DNA from: Sulfuritalea sp.
GTDB lineage: Bacteria; Pseudomonadota; Gammaproteobacteria; Burkholderiales; Rhodocyclaceae
Length of the DNA: 32,439 bases
Assembly: GCF_017302275.1 (NCBI RefSeq)
Contig: NZ_JAFLDR010000043.1
Location: forward strand, 1-32,439
Direction of reading: 5' to 3'
The notes under the pieces were generated by a model, which was given only the letters and a program-made list of their open reading frames with translations, was not told where the DNA came from and ran no database searches. Numbering within the stretch: the stretch's first letter is position 1; every line of letters starts with the position of its first letter. The position numbers and the translations under genes are program-made. This document shows, piece after piece, positions 14,531 to 21,709 of this stretch.

Positions 14531-16123
14531 ATGAATACCACGCTGATTTGCCGCCTTGCGTTCCTCGCGTCCGCGCTTTGCGCCATTGCGCTGCCGGCCG
14601 CCGCCGTCGATGCGCCCGCCCTCTACCAGCAGCACTGCGCCGCCTGCCATGGTCCCGGGCGGCTCGGCCTGACCGGCCCGGCCCTGCTGCCGGAAAGCCT
14701 CGCGCGCCTGCGCAAGCCCGAAGCCGTCAAGGTCATCACCGAAGGCCGTGTGGCAACCCAGATGCTGGGCTTTGCCGACCGCATGAACAAGGAAGAGGTC
14801 GCCGCGCTGAGCGATTACATCTACACCGCCGTGTCGCCAGCGCCGACTCTCAGCGAAGCCGACATCCGCGCTTCGCGTATCGTCAGTTTCGCGCCGGGCA
14901 GCCTGCCGGGCAAACCCGCCGAGGCGTTCAAGGGCGTGGACATGATGAACTTGTTCATCGTGGTCGAGACCGGTGACCACCACATCACGGTGCTCGACGG
15001 CGACAGGCTGGAACCCATCCACCGCTTTCCCAGCCGCTATGCGCTGCACGGCGGCCCGAAGTTCACTCCGGACGGGCGCTACGTATTCTTCGCCTCGCGC
15101 GACGGCTGGATCACCAAGTTCGACATCTGGAACCTCAAGGTGGTGGCAGAGATCCGCGCCGGCATCAACACACGCAACGTCGCCGTCTCGGGCGACGGCA
15201 AGTACCTGGCGGTGGCCAATTACCTGCCGCATACCCTGGTGCTGCTCGATGCCGACCTCAACCTGCTCAAGGTGCATCCGGTGCGCGGGCGCGACGGCAA
15301 GGAGACTTCCCGGGTTTCGGCGGTGTACGACGCGGCGCCGCGGCAGAGTTTCGTCGCCGCGCTGAAGGACGTGCCCGAGGTCTGGGAGGTCAGCTACAAC
15401 CCGAAGGCCGAGGACATCCCCGGCGGCATCATCCACGACTTCCAGTACAAGGAAGGTGCCTTCATCCCCGGCTTCCTCAATGTGCGGCGCACGATGCTGT
15501 CCGAACCGCTGGACGACTTCTTCTTCACCCAGGACTACTCGACCCTGATGGGCGCCTCGCGCACCGCCGGCCAGGGCCAGGTGGTACACCTCGACGTGCG
15601 CAAGAAGATCGCCGACCTCAAATTGCCGGGCATGCCCCACCTCGGTTCCGGCATCACCTGGAAATACGCCCCGCCGGGCGGGACGGAGCGGACGGTGATG
15701 GCCACGCCGAATCTCAAGGAGGGCCTGGTCACGGTGATCGATCTCAACGACTGGAGCACGGTAAAGAGCATCCCGACGCTGGGCCCCGGCTTCTTCATGC
15801 GCAGCCATGAGAACACGCCCTACGCCTGGACCGATTCGATGATGTCCAAGGCCAAGGACACGCTGCAGGTGATCGACAAGCGCACGCTGGAAAGGGTCGC
15901 CGAAGTGAAGACCGACCCGGGCAAGACCCTGGCCCACGTCGAATTCACCCGCGACGGCAAGCACCTGCTGGCCAGCCTGTGGGAACGCAAGGCCGACGGC
16001 GGCGCGCTGATCGTGTTCGACGCCGCAACGTTCAAGGAAGTCAAGCGCATCCCGATGGACAAGCCGGTGGGCAAGTACAACCTGCACAACAAGATCAGCC
16101 GTTCGGAAGGCACCAGCCACTGA
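14531..16123 (+). CDS. Cytochrome c / d1-type beta-propeller protein (NirN/NirF-like, not a nitrite reductase)
   Basis: A 530-residue periplasmic protein: a signal peptide (1-25), an N-terminal cytochrome c domain with CAACH (36-40) and a C-terminal eight-bladed cytochrome d1-type propeller. A His in RYALHGG aligns with the proximal d1-heme ligand of NirS. The SHEHPEF segment that holds distal catalytic His in NirS reads ALKDVPEV here. The later LHDGG segment is also not conserved (DDFFFTQD). The C-terminus GKYNLHNK is typical of the superfamily. I therefore read it as a d1-family heme-carrying, electron-transfer or biogenesis protein like NirN/NirF rather than an active cd1 nitrite reductase. 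The linker after the cytochrome domain contains SPAPTL, encoded by the dispersed repeat. It follows the two NosL genes. Confidence 0.85.
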   Translation: MNTTLICRLAFLASALCAIALPAAAVDAPALYQQHCAACHGPGRLGLTGPALLPESLARLRKPEAVKVITEGRVATQMLGFADRMNKEEVAALSDYIYTAVSPAPTLSEADIRASRIVSFAPGSLPGKPAEAFKGVDMMNLFIVVETGDHHITVLDGDRLEPIHRFPSRYALHGGPKFTPDGRYVFFASRDGWITKFDIWNLKVVAEIRAGINTRNVAVSGDGKYLAVANYLPHTLVLLDADLNLLKVHPVRGRDGKETSRVSAVYDAAPRQSFVAALKDVPEVWEVSYNPKAEDIPGGIIHDFQYKEGAFIPGFLNVRRTMLSEPLDDFFFTQDYSTLMGASRTAGQGQVVHLDVRKKIADLKLPGMPHLGSGITWKYAPPGGTERTVMATPNLKEGLVTVIDLNDWSTVKSIPTLGPGFFMRSHENTPYAWTDSMMSKAKDTLQVIDKRTLERVAEVKTDPGKTLAHVEFTRDGKHLLASLWERKADGGALIVFDAATFKEVKRIPMDKPVGKYNLHNKISRSEGTSH

Positions 16124-16175
16124 GGCACGAAGCTGAGGTATCGTTGCGGGATCGCGATCATCCGGGTCACCGGCC

Positions 16176-16460
16176 ATGAGCCACAAGCACCGCAACGTCC
16201 TGCAGGCCATTTTCCACGACCCGATCAGCGGCAACATCCACTGGCGCGAGGTCGAGTCGCTGCTGCACCACCTGGGTGCCACGGTGGAATCCGCGCACGG
16301 CGCCCGCTTTCGCGTCGTCCTCAATCGCCACGAATTCACCGTGCATCATCCGCACCACGGCAGCGACATGGACCGCAACGACATTCGCTACCTGCGCGAA
16401 CACCTTGCCGCGGCAGGCGTCAGCCTGTCGAGCTACGACGAGCGGGAGAAGCCGGCGTGA
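16176..16460 (+). CDS. HicA-like toxin-family protein
   Basis: A 94-residue basic protein resembling the HicA-type mRNA interferase subfamily that begins with SKHRxxLxAIFxDPxSGNI. The core is WREVESLLHHLGA, then GARFRVVLN and EFTVHHPHH. Classical HicA has a catalytic His in a GSHH segment; here that place reads GARF, so activity is uncertain. The stop TGA overlaps the GTG of the next gene, so the pair is translationally coupled. No HicB-like gene is present. The downstream acidic protein could be an unusual antitoxin. Confidence 0.55.
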   Translation: MSHKHRNVLQAIFHDPISGNIHWREVESLLHHLGATVESAHGARFRVVLNRHEFTVHHPHHGSDMDRNDIRYLREHLAAAGVSLSSYDEREKPA

Positions 16461-16654
16461 CCTACGAGGAACACCTCGACGAAGTGGCGACGCTGATCAC
16501 CGAGCTGTTCGATGCCGGGGACGAAACAGCGATTGCCATCGTGATGCGCGCACAGGCCGACGACTTTTTCAGCGGTCACGATGACGATCCGTCAATATGC
16601 ACGTTGAAGCGCGCGCAAGCCGACGCGCGGGCGGTGTTCAGCAAGTATCGCTAG
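16457..16654 (+). CDS. Small acidic protein coupled to the HicA-like gene
   Basis: A 65-residue, strongly acidic, probably helical protein with repeated Asp/Glu and an Ala-rich C-terminus. It uses a GTG start at 16457 that overlaps the preceding stop by GTGA. I do not recognise a domain, and it has no HicB fold signature. Coupling and opposite charge suggest a partner of the HicA-like protein. The reading frame is short, so confidence is moderate. Confidence 0.55.
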   Translation: MTYEEHLDEVATLITELFDAGDETAIAIVMRAQADDFFSGHDDDPSICTLKRAQADARAVFSKYR

Positions 16655-16696
16655 GCCGGGATTGCCAGGAGGGGATTCTTGCCGGGCAACGCAGAA

Positions 16697-17131
16697 TCAG
16701 GGCTTGCGGCTCCATGTGCCCGCCGCGTCGCGCAGCCACCAGCCGGACTTCCATTGCTTTTGCCAGCGGGCGCGCTGGAGCTGCCAGACCTCGGCCTCAT
16801 CGTTGCGCCGGCCATTGCTGTCGGCCAGGGCCTGGATCAGCGCCTTGCGCTCCTGGTTCTCGACGTCGATGAGCTTTTCGGCGATCTGGCGCTTGCCGAG
16901 GGTCATCTTGCTGCTGTCGCGCAGGTAGATGAAGCCGTCCTGGCCGAGGCCGATCTCTCCGGATTCGTAGAAGCGCACCAGGCGCGAGGTGCGCTGCGCC
17001 AGGGCATGCTTGACGACGACCACCGTCGGCGCGCCAATGTCGAGGTTGATCGGGGCCCGGGTCGGATCGGCGGCCGTGGCGGCCAGGGCGGGCAGGGCCA
17101 GGCAGGACAGCAGGAGCAGAAGCTTGTTCAT
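16697..17131 (-). CDS. DUF1318/YdbL-like periplasmic protein
   Basis: A 144-residue exported protein with a signal peptide (about 1-18, LALPALAAT). The small YdbL/DUF1318-like region reads GEIGLGQDGFIYLRDSS, then VENQERKALIQALADSNG, followed by a basic Trp-rich tail (KQWKSGWWLRD). Family function is poorly known. The ATG at 17131 is chosen for its signal peptide and an AAGG upstream. It lies 20 bp after the SCO gene and is probably co-transcribed with it. It converges with the small acidic gene, 42 bp apart. Confidence 0.7.
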   Translation of the reverse strand: MNKLLLLLSCLALPALAATAADPTRAPINLDIGAPTVVVVKHALAQRTSRLVRFYESGEIGLGQDGFIYLRDSSKMTLGKRQIAEKLIDVENQERKALIQALADSNGRRNDEAEVWQLQRARWQKQWKSGWWLRDAAGTWSRKP

Positions 17132-17151
17132 GGTGGACCTTCGGTGGGGAT

Positions 17152-17733
17152 TCATTTGCCGGCGAGCAGCAGTTTGAGGTCGGCGGCGACATTCGCCGGC
17201 GTCTCGCCATGGCGCAGCAGCAGGCGAAGCTTGCCCTGCGGGTCGAAGGCGTAGCTCCCGGTCGAGTGGTCAACGCTGTAGCTGTCGGGCGTCTTGCCCG
17301 GTTGCTTGACGTAGAAGACCTTGAAGTCCTTGGCCGTCGCGGCGATGACTTCGTCGCTGCCGCGCAGGCCGAGGAAGGAGGGATGGAAGCTCGGCACATA
17401 CTGGGCTAGCAATGCCTGCGTGTCGCGCGCCGGGTCGACGGTGGCGAACAGCACCTGCACGCGCTTGCCGTCCTCACCGAGCAGGGTCATGGCCTCGCGC
17501 ATGGTCGACAGCGTGGTCGGGCAGACGTCGGGGCATTGCGTGTAGCCGAAGAACAGCACCACGGCCTTGCCGCGAAAGTCGGCGAGGCTGCGCGCCTGGC
17601 CGTTGTGGTCGGTGAGCTTGAAGTCCTTGCCCCAATCGACCATGGACAGATCGGTGGAGACGAATTTACGCGGTTCGCTGCATCCGGCAGCCAGCAGCGC
17701 GAGGGCGAGGAACAGAGCCGACAGGAGTTTCAT
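17152..17733 (-). CDS. SCO1/SenC-family copper chaperone, lipoprotein
   Basis: A 193-residue lipoprotein (lipobox LAAGC, Cys18) with a thioredoxin-like SCO domain. The copper ligands are CPDVC (Cys67, Cys71) and His155 in VDHSTG. SCO proteins deliver copper to, or reduce, the CuA site of oxidases. The gene is divergent from the orphan heme-copper subunit I (start 17828), with a shared 94-bp spacer. On its strand a -10-like TACACT (about 17768-17773) lies upstream. A second, membrane-anchored SCO protein occurs at 23345. Confidence 0.93.
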   Translation of the reverse strand: MKLLSALFLALALLAAGCSEPRKFVSTDLSMVDWGKDFKLTDHNGQARSLADFRGKAVVLFFGYTQCPDVCPTTLSTMREAMTLLGEDGKRVQVLFATVDPARDTQALLAQYVPSFHPSFLGLRGSDEVIAATAKDFKVFYVKQPGKTPDSYSVDHSTGSYAFDPQGKLRLLLRHGETPANVAADLKLLLAGK

Positions 17734-17827
17734 GGCGGGCACGGGAAAATATCCGGGGCGGGGTGCTAGTGTAACCTCTCCGCCCTCCAAGCTTGCCGTA
17801 TACTTCTTATATTTTCGCGGGACAATA

Positions 17828-19168
17828 GTGAATTCGCATATCATCGAGGTCGCCCCGGGGGCGCCGCAAAAGCTCGCCCGCGCCTGGCTGTGGATGGGGC
17901 TAATGGCCCTCATCGGCTCCGGCCTGCTGGCCATCCTGCTGGTTCTGTCGCGCACGCCGGGCATCCAGGATGTCTTTCCGCTGAAGGGTTTCTTCCGTGC
18001 CGCGCTGGTGGTGCATGTCGACCTCTCGGTGGCGATCTGGTTCATGGCCTTCGCCGCCGTGATCTGGAGCGCGCTGGGGCGCGCCGCCCACGCCTGGCTG
18101 GGCTGGGCAGGGCTGGGGCTGGCGGCGCTGGGCACGGCGCTGATGACCGTCTCGCCCTTCCTGCCCGGCGCCGAGCCGGTACTCAACAACTACATCCCGG
18201 TGTTGCAGCAGCCCTTCTTCCATGCCTCGCTGTGGATTTGCGGCGCGGGCTTCGCGCTGGCGGTGCTGCGCGCCCTGCTTACCACCTGGCCGCGCCCGGC
18301 GTTCGGCGCGCCGCTGCAAACCGGCGCCTTCCTCGGCGCTGTGGCGGCCTTCCTGGCGCTGGGCGCCTTCATCTGGTCGTTCCTGATCGTGCCGCGCTCG
18401 CCGGAGATCGAGGACAAGCTGTATTTCGAAGTCCTGTTCTGGGGCGGCGGGCATACCCTGCAATTCCAGCACGCGCTGCTGATGGTGGTGGCCTGGCTGT
18501 GGATAGGCTCCGCGCTGGGCAAGGGCATGGACGATACGCCGCGCGCGCTGTCGGCGATGTTCTGGATCGCTGCGCTGCCCTTGCTGGTGGTGCCGGCGAT
18601 CTACCTGACCATCCCCGCCGGCGAACTGCCGCACATGGAGCTCTTCGCCAAGCTGATGATCTGGGGCCACCCCTACATGGCGCCGCTGATCCTGGCCGGC
18701 CTGCTGGCGCTGTGGGCGGTGCGCGGCGCGCCGGCAAGCGGGGCGAAATCCGCCTTTGTCGCGTCGTTCGTCCTGTTTGCCACGGGTGGCGTGCTGGGCT
18801 ACATGATCCAGGGCGCCAACGTGGTGATTCCGGCGCACTACCACGGCTCGACAGTGGGCGTGACACTGGCCTTCATGGGCCTGGCCTACGTGCTGCTCCC
18901 GCGACTCGGTTACGGCGAGGTCGATGGCGCCATGGCGCGCTGGCAGCCCTACGTGTACGGCGGCGGCCAGCTGATCCACATCCTCGGCCTGGCCTGGTCG
19001 GGCGGCTACGGCGTACAGCGCAAGGTGGCGGGCGCCGAACAGGCGCTGACCACGCTGCCGCAGAAAATCGGCATGGGCATGATGGGCGCCGGCGGCCTGA
19101 TCGCCGTGATCGGCGGCATCATGTTCGTGCTGGTGCTGCTCAGGCTGATGCTGAAGAAGCGCGGCTGA
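17828..19168 (+). CDS. Divergent heme-copper oxidase subunit I-like protein (cbb3/NOR-like), orphan
   Basis: A 446-residue polytopic protein with about 12 membrane helices. His63 in VVHVDLSVAIWF would bind the low-spin heme. His209 in FWGGGHTLQFQH sits where the first CuB/FeB ligand is in other family members. His337 and His339 in PAHYHGSTVG match the two heme ligands of the late helix. The expected His-His pair of the active site is not obvious; the nearest candidates are His269 (followed by Met) and His281 in WGHPY. There is no His-x3-Tyr, so it is unlikely to be a standard oxygen reductase. It is annotated cbb3-like by general resemblance, and nitric-oxide reduction is possible. It starts with GTG at 17828; a longer frame reaching into the SCO gene is not credible. 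No subunit II is adjacent. Confidence 0.8.
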   Translation: MNSHIIEVAPGAPQKLARAWLWMGLMALIGSGLLAILLVLSRTPGIQDVFPLKGFFRAALVVHVDLSVAIWFMAFAAVIWSALGRAAHAWLGWAGLGLAALGTALMTVSPFLPGAEPVLNNYIPVLQQPFFHASLWICGAGFALAVLRALLTTWPRPAFGAPLQTGAFLGAVAAFLALGAFIWSFLIVPRSPEIEDKLYFEVLFWGGGHTLQFQHALLMVVAWLWIGSALGKGMDDTPRALSAMFWIAALPLLVVPAIYLTIPAGELPHMELFAKLMIWGHPYMAPLILAGLLALWAVRGAPASGAKSAFVASFVLFATGGVLGYMIQGANVVIPAHYHGSTVGVTLAFMGLAYVLLPRLGYGEVDGAMARWQPYVYGGGQLIHILGLAWSGGYGVQRKVAGAEQALTTLPQKIGMGMMGAGGLIAVIGGIMFVLVLLRLMLKKRG

Positions 19169-19178
19169 CTGCGGCGCC

Positions 19179-19204
19179 GCGCCGCCGACAGCAAGAGGCG
19201 GCGC
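19179..19204. terminator. Possible bidirectional hairpin between convergent genes
   Basis: GCGCCGCC (19179-19186) pairs with GGCGGCGC (19197-19204) across a 10-base loop. It sits in the 103-bp spacer between the plus-strand heme-copper gene and the minus-strand cytochrome b gene. There is no T-run, so factor-independent termination is uncertain. Confidence 0.4.
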
Positions 19205-19271
19205 CCCACAGGGACTTCTTTCGGTCGCTGGCGATACGGTGATCGGCAGCGCCCGCGTCGGCATTCGTCGA

Positions 19272-21185
19272 CTACTTTTTCGGCTGGAAGGCCATCGAGC
19301 GCGCCGAGATGGTGAAGGCATCGGAAAAGCACATGCCTTCCTCGGCACCCTGGTTCTTCAGCGAGGGGAAGATCGCCTCGACCATCTTCACCGAGCCGCA
19401 GGCGTAGATCTCCTTGCCGGCGAGGTCGGGGAAATCGGCCAGGATGGCTTCGTGTACCAGGCCTGTGCGGCCGTTCCAGTTGTCTTCCGGCGCAGCATCC
19501 GACAGCACCGGGATGAAGTGGAAGTTCTCGTGATCCCTTGCCCACCGTTGCGGCAGGTCCGGCAGATACAGGTCGGCCAGTCTGCGTACCCCCCAGTACA
19601 GGTGAATAGGACGCTTGAGGCCGCGATGGAAGGCATCCTCGACCATGCTCTTGACCGGGGCGAAGCCAGTGGCACCGGCGACGAAGACGATCGGACGCTC
19701 GGATTCGCGCAAGGAGAAATCACCAAGCGGGCCTTCGAAGCGCACGACATCGTCTTCCTTCATGTGTTCGAACACATGGGTGGTAAAGCGGCCGCCCGGC
19801 ATCAGGCGAATCTGCAGTTCGATCAGGTCGGGCTGATGCGGCGGATTGGCGAAGGAGAAGGCGCGCCGCTGGCCGTCGTCGAGGATGATGTTGATGTACT
19901 GTCCGGCCTTGAACGGGATTTGTTGCCCCAGAGGCAATTTGAGCATGACACGCATCACGTCGTGGGTGAGTTTCTCCATGGTCACCACGCGGGCGCTGTA
20001 TTCGCGAATCGCGGAGGGAACGGCCGACGTTTCGTATTCGATCTCGACATCGCCCAGTGCCGTGGCGCAGCACAGCAGCACCTTGCCTGCCGCGCGCTCC
20101 TCGGCCGACAGTGCGCTCGGCTGATACAGGCCGGGATCGACATTTCCGCTGAGCACGGTGCATTTGCAGTTGCCGCAGCCGCCGTTGCGGCATTCGTAAG
20201 GCAGGTTGATGTCATGGCGCAGGCCGGCATCGAGCAGGGTTTCGTCGAAGCGGATGGCGACGGTCTTGTGATCCGGGTGGAAGGTGACGACGGCTTCGGC
20301 CGGGGCCTCACCCATGCGCTTGGGCGGCAGCCAGGGCGCGAGGAAGAGCAGCAGGGTGAAGCCGATCATGCCGAACCACAGCTTCATCGGGTCGACCCAA
20401 TACACCAGCGCCAGGGTCGGCATCTGGAACCAGTCGATCTGGATGTTGGTCGGCACCACCAGCATGTCGGCTTCGCCGCCCTGGCTGACGACCGGCTTCA
20501 CAAGTGACAGCACGATGAACATCAGGGTGAAGGCGATGGCGATTTCCCGTGGCGGATTGATGTGGGCCCGCGGCACGCGCTGCACATGCACCCAGGCCAG
20601 TACGCCGGCGATCAGCGGCGCGCCGATGTGGACGAATGCCAGCAGCGTGAACAGCCGGCTGTTGACGTTTTCCTGGTAGATGAAGTTGCGGATCAGGGTG
20701 CCGTTGAACATCGGCAGCACGTCGAACCATTCGGCCGTGGCGATGACGACGAATTGCGCCAGCTTGTCCCAGACCAGCATGAAGCCGTTGAGGCCGGAGA
20801 TGTACACCAGCCAGATCAGCGCCACGCCGATGGCCCAGGAAAACCAGCGGAAGCCGCGGTAGCGATCGTAGGCGAAGTGGCGCAGCATGTGCAGCAGCAT
20901 GGTCAGGATCATGCCGTCGGTGGCGTAGCGGTGCACGCTGCGCATGATGCCGCCGGCCCACCACTGATTGTGGGTGATGCGCTCGACCGACTGGTAGGCG
21001 TCGTGTACCCCGGTTTCGGCGAAGATATACAAATACAGGCCGGTGCCGATCAGCAGCCAGAATTGCCAGAAACTGATGGTGCCGAGGTGATAGAAGGGGT
21101 TCAGCTTTTCGCCGAAGGCGAGATTGAACACGTTCTCGAAGCGCATGAAGAACCAGCGCACGAGGGATTGGATGAGTTTTAGCAT
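19272..21185 (-). CDS. Fusion protein: bc1-type cytochrome b + [2Fe-2S] ferredoxin + FAD/NAD(P)H reductase
   Basis: A 637-residue membrane protein with three modules. Residues 1-285 are a cytochrome b N-terminal domain with b-heme ligands His85/His99 and His186/His200 at the canonical 14-residue spacing. Residues about 295-390 are a plant-type ferredoxin: CRNGGCGNC (Cys332, 337, 340) and Cys372. The rest is a ferredoxin-NADP reductase-like module with RAFSFAN (441-447, FAD), GATGFAP (504-510, NAD(P) site) and YACGS near 594. It should move electrons between NAD(P)H and a quinone or heme partner at the membrane. It starts with ATG 14 bp downstream of the small protein gene. The hydrophobic part resembles that of the 21702 gene closely enough to be paralogous. 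I know of no characterised enzyme with this architecture. Confidence 0.9.
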   Translation of the reverse strand: MLKLIQSLVRWFFMRFENVFNLAFGEKLNPFYHLGTISFWQFWLLIGTGLYLYIFAETGVHDAYQSVERITHNQWWAGGIMRSVHRYATDGMILTMLLHMLRHFAYDRYRGFRWFSWAIGVALIWLVYISGLNGFMLVWDKLAQFVVIATAEWFDVLPMFNGTLIRNFIYQENVNSRLFTLLAFVHIGAPLIAGVLAWVHVQRVPRAHINPPREIAIAFTLMFIVLSLVKPVVSQGGEADMLVVPTNIQIDWFQMPTLALVYWVDPMKLWFGMIGFTLLLFLAPWLPPKRMGEAPAEAVVTFHPDHKTVAIRFDETLLDAGLRHDINLPYECRNGGCGNCKCTVLSGNVDPGLYQPSALSAEERAAGKVLLCCATALGDVEIEYETSAVPSAIREYSARVVTMEKLTHDVMRVMLKLPLGQQIPFKAGQYINIILDDGQRRAFSFANPPHQPDLIELQIRLMPGGRFTTHVFEHMKEDDVVRFEGPLGDFSLRESERPIVFVAGATGFAPVKSMVEDAFHRGLKRPIHLYWGVRRLADLYLPDLPQRWARDHENFHFIPVLSDAAPEDNWNGRTGLVHEAILADFPDLAGKEIYACGSVKMVEAIFPSLKNQGAEEGMCFSDAFTISARSMAFQPKK

Positions 21186-21199
21186 GGTCGTGGTCGGCG

Positions 21200-21709
21200 T
21201 CAGTTCTTGGCCTGGCGGAAGAACAGACCGCCTTGGTCGGGGTTGAAATCGATCACCAGCACCTGCGCCGGCTTCAATGTGATTTGCTCTTCCTTGACGA
21301 AGTTGTAGCCGGGATTGACCAGGTTGTCGTTCATCCTGGCGGCGAGCTTGTAGGTGCCGGCTTTCAGTTCGAAGCGCTTGAATACCGTGCCGACGCCGTC
21401 GCGCGAAAGGCCGGTGGGGTGCATGATGACCTCATAGAGGGGCTTGTCGTCGAGTTCCAGGACGATCTTGGTGTCCGAACGGCCGCGCGGGCAATCCAGC
21501 GGCGCGCGCATGTTGGGCGGCAGCTTGGCGAGTTCCTCGGCCGTGCGCTTGCGGCATTCGCGTCCGCCGAGGTGGCTCATGGACAGCTTGACCAGGGCCA
21601 CGTCGTCCGGAATCTGCTTGTAGATCGGATTGGTCGAAAAGTAACCGATGAAGGCGGCAAAGGCGCCGTAAAGCACGATTTGCCCGATGATGGCAGCGGG
21701 TTTAGCCAT
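21200..21709 (-). CDS. Conserved-looking single-TM protein between the two cytochrome b fusions
   Basis: A 169-residue protein with one N-terminal membrane helix (about residues 5-24) and a beta-rich extracytoplasmic domain. A Cys pair, GGREC and LDCPRG, is separated by about 20 residues. The C-terminal half (KPLYEVIMHPTGLSRDG, AGTYKLAARMND) looks like a small Ig/cupredoxin-like or accessory domain, but I do not recognise it. Its first 8 bp overlap the end of the upstream cytochrome b gene (21702-21709) and it lies 14 bp before the next one. It is probably an obligate subunit of the same complex. Confidence 0.8.
   Translation of the reverse strand: MAKPAAIIGQIVLYGAFAAFIGYFSTNPIYKQIPDDVALVKLSMSHLGGRECRKRTAEELAKLPPNMRAPLDCPRGRSDTKIVLELDDKPLYEVIMHPTGLSRDGVGTVFKRFELKAGTYKLAARMNDNLVNPGYNFVKEEQITLKPAQVLVIDFNPDQGGLFFRQAKN

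Noticed and set aside
14531-16123. Annotation as cytochrome cd1 nitrite reductase (NirS)
   Set aside because: The domain order fits, but the distal His segments of NirS are replaced, so catalysis of nitrite reduction is unlikely.
17900-19348. Long minus-strand frame opposite the heme-copper subunit I gene
   Set aside because: It is rich in His, Arg and Gln and is antisense to a clear membrane protein; a typical shadow frame in GC-rich DNA.
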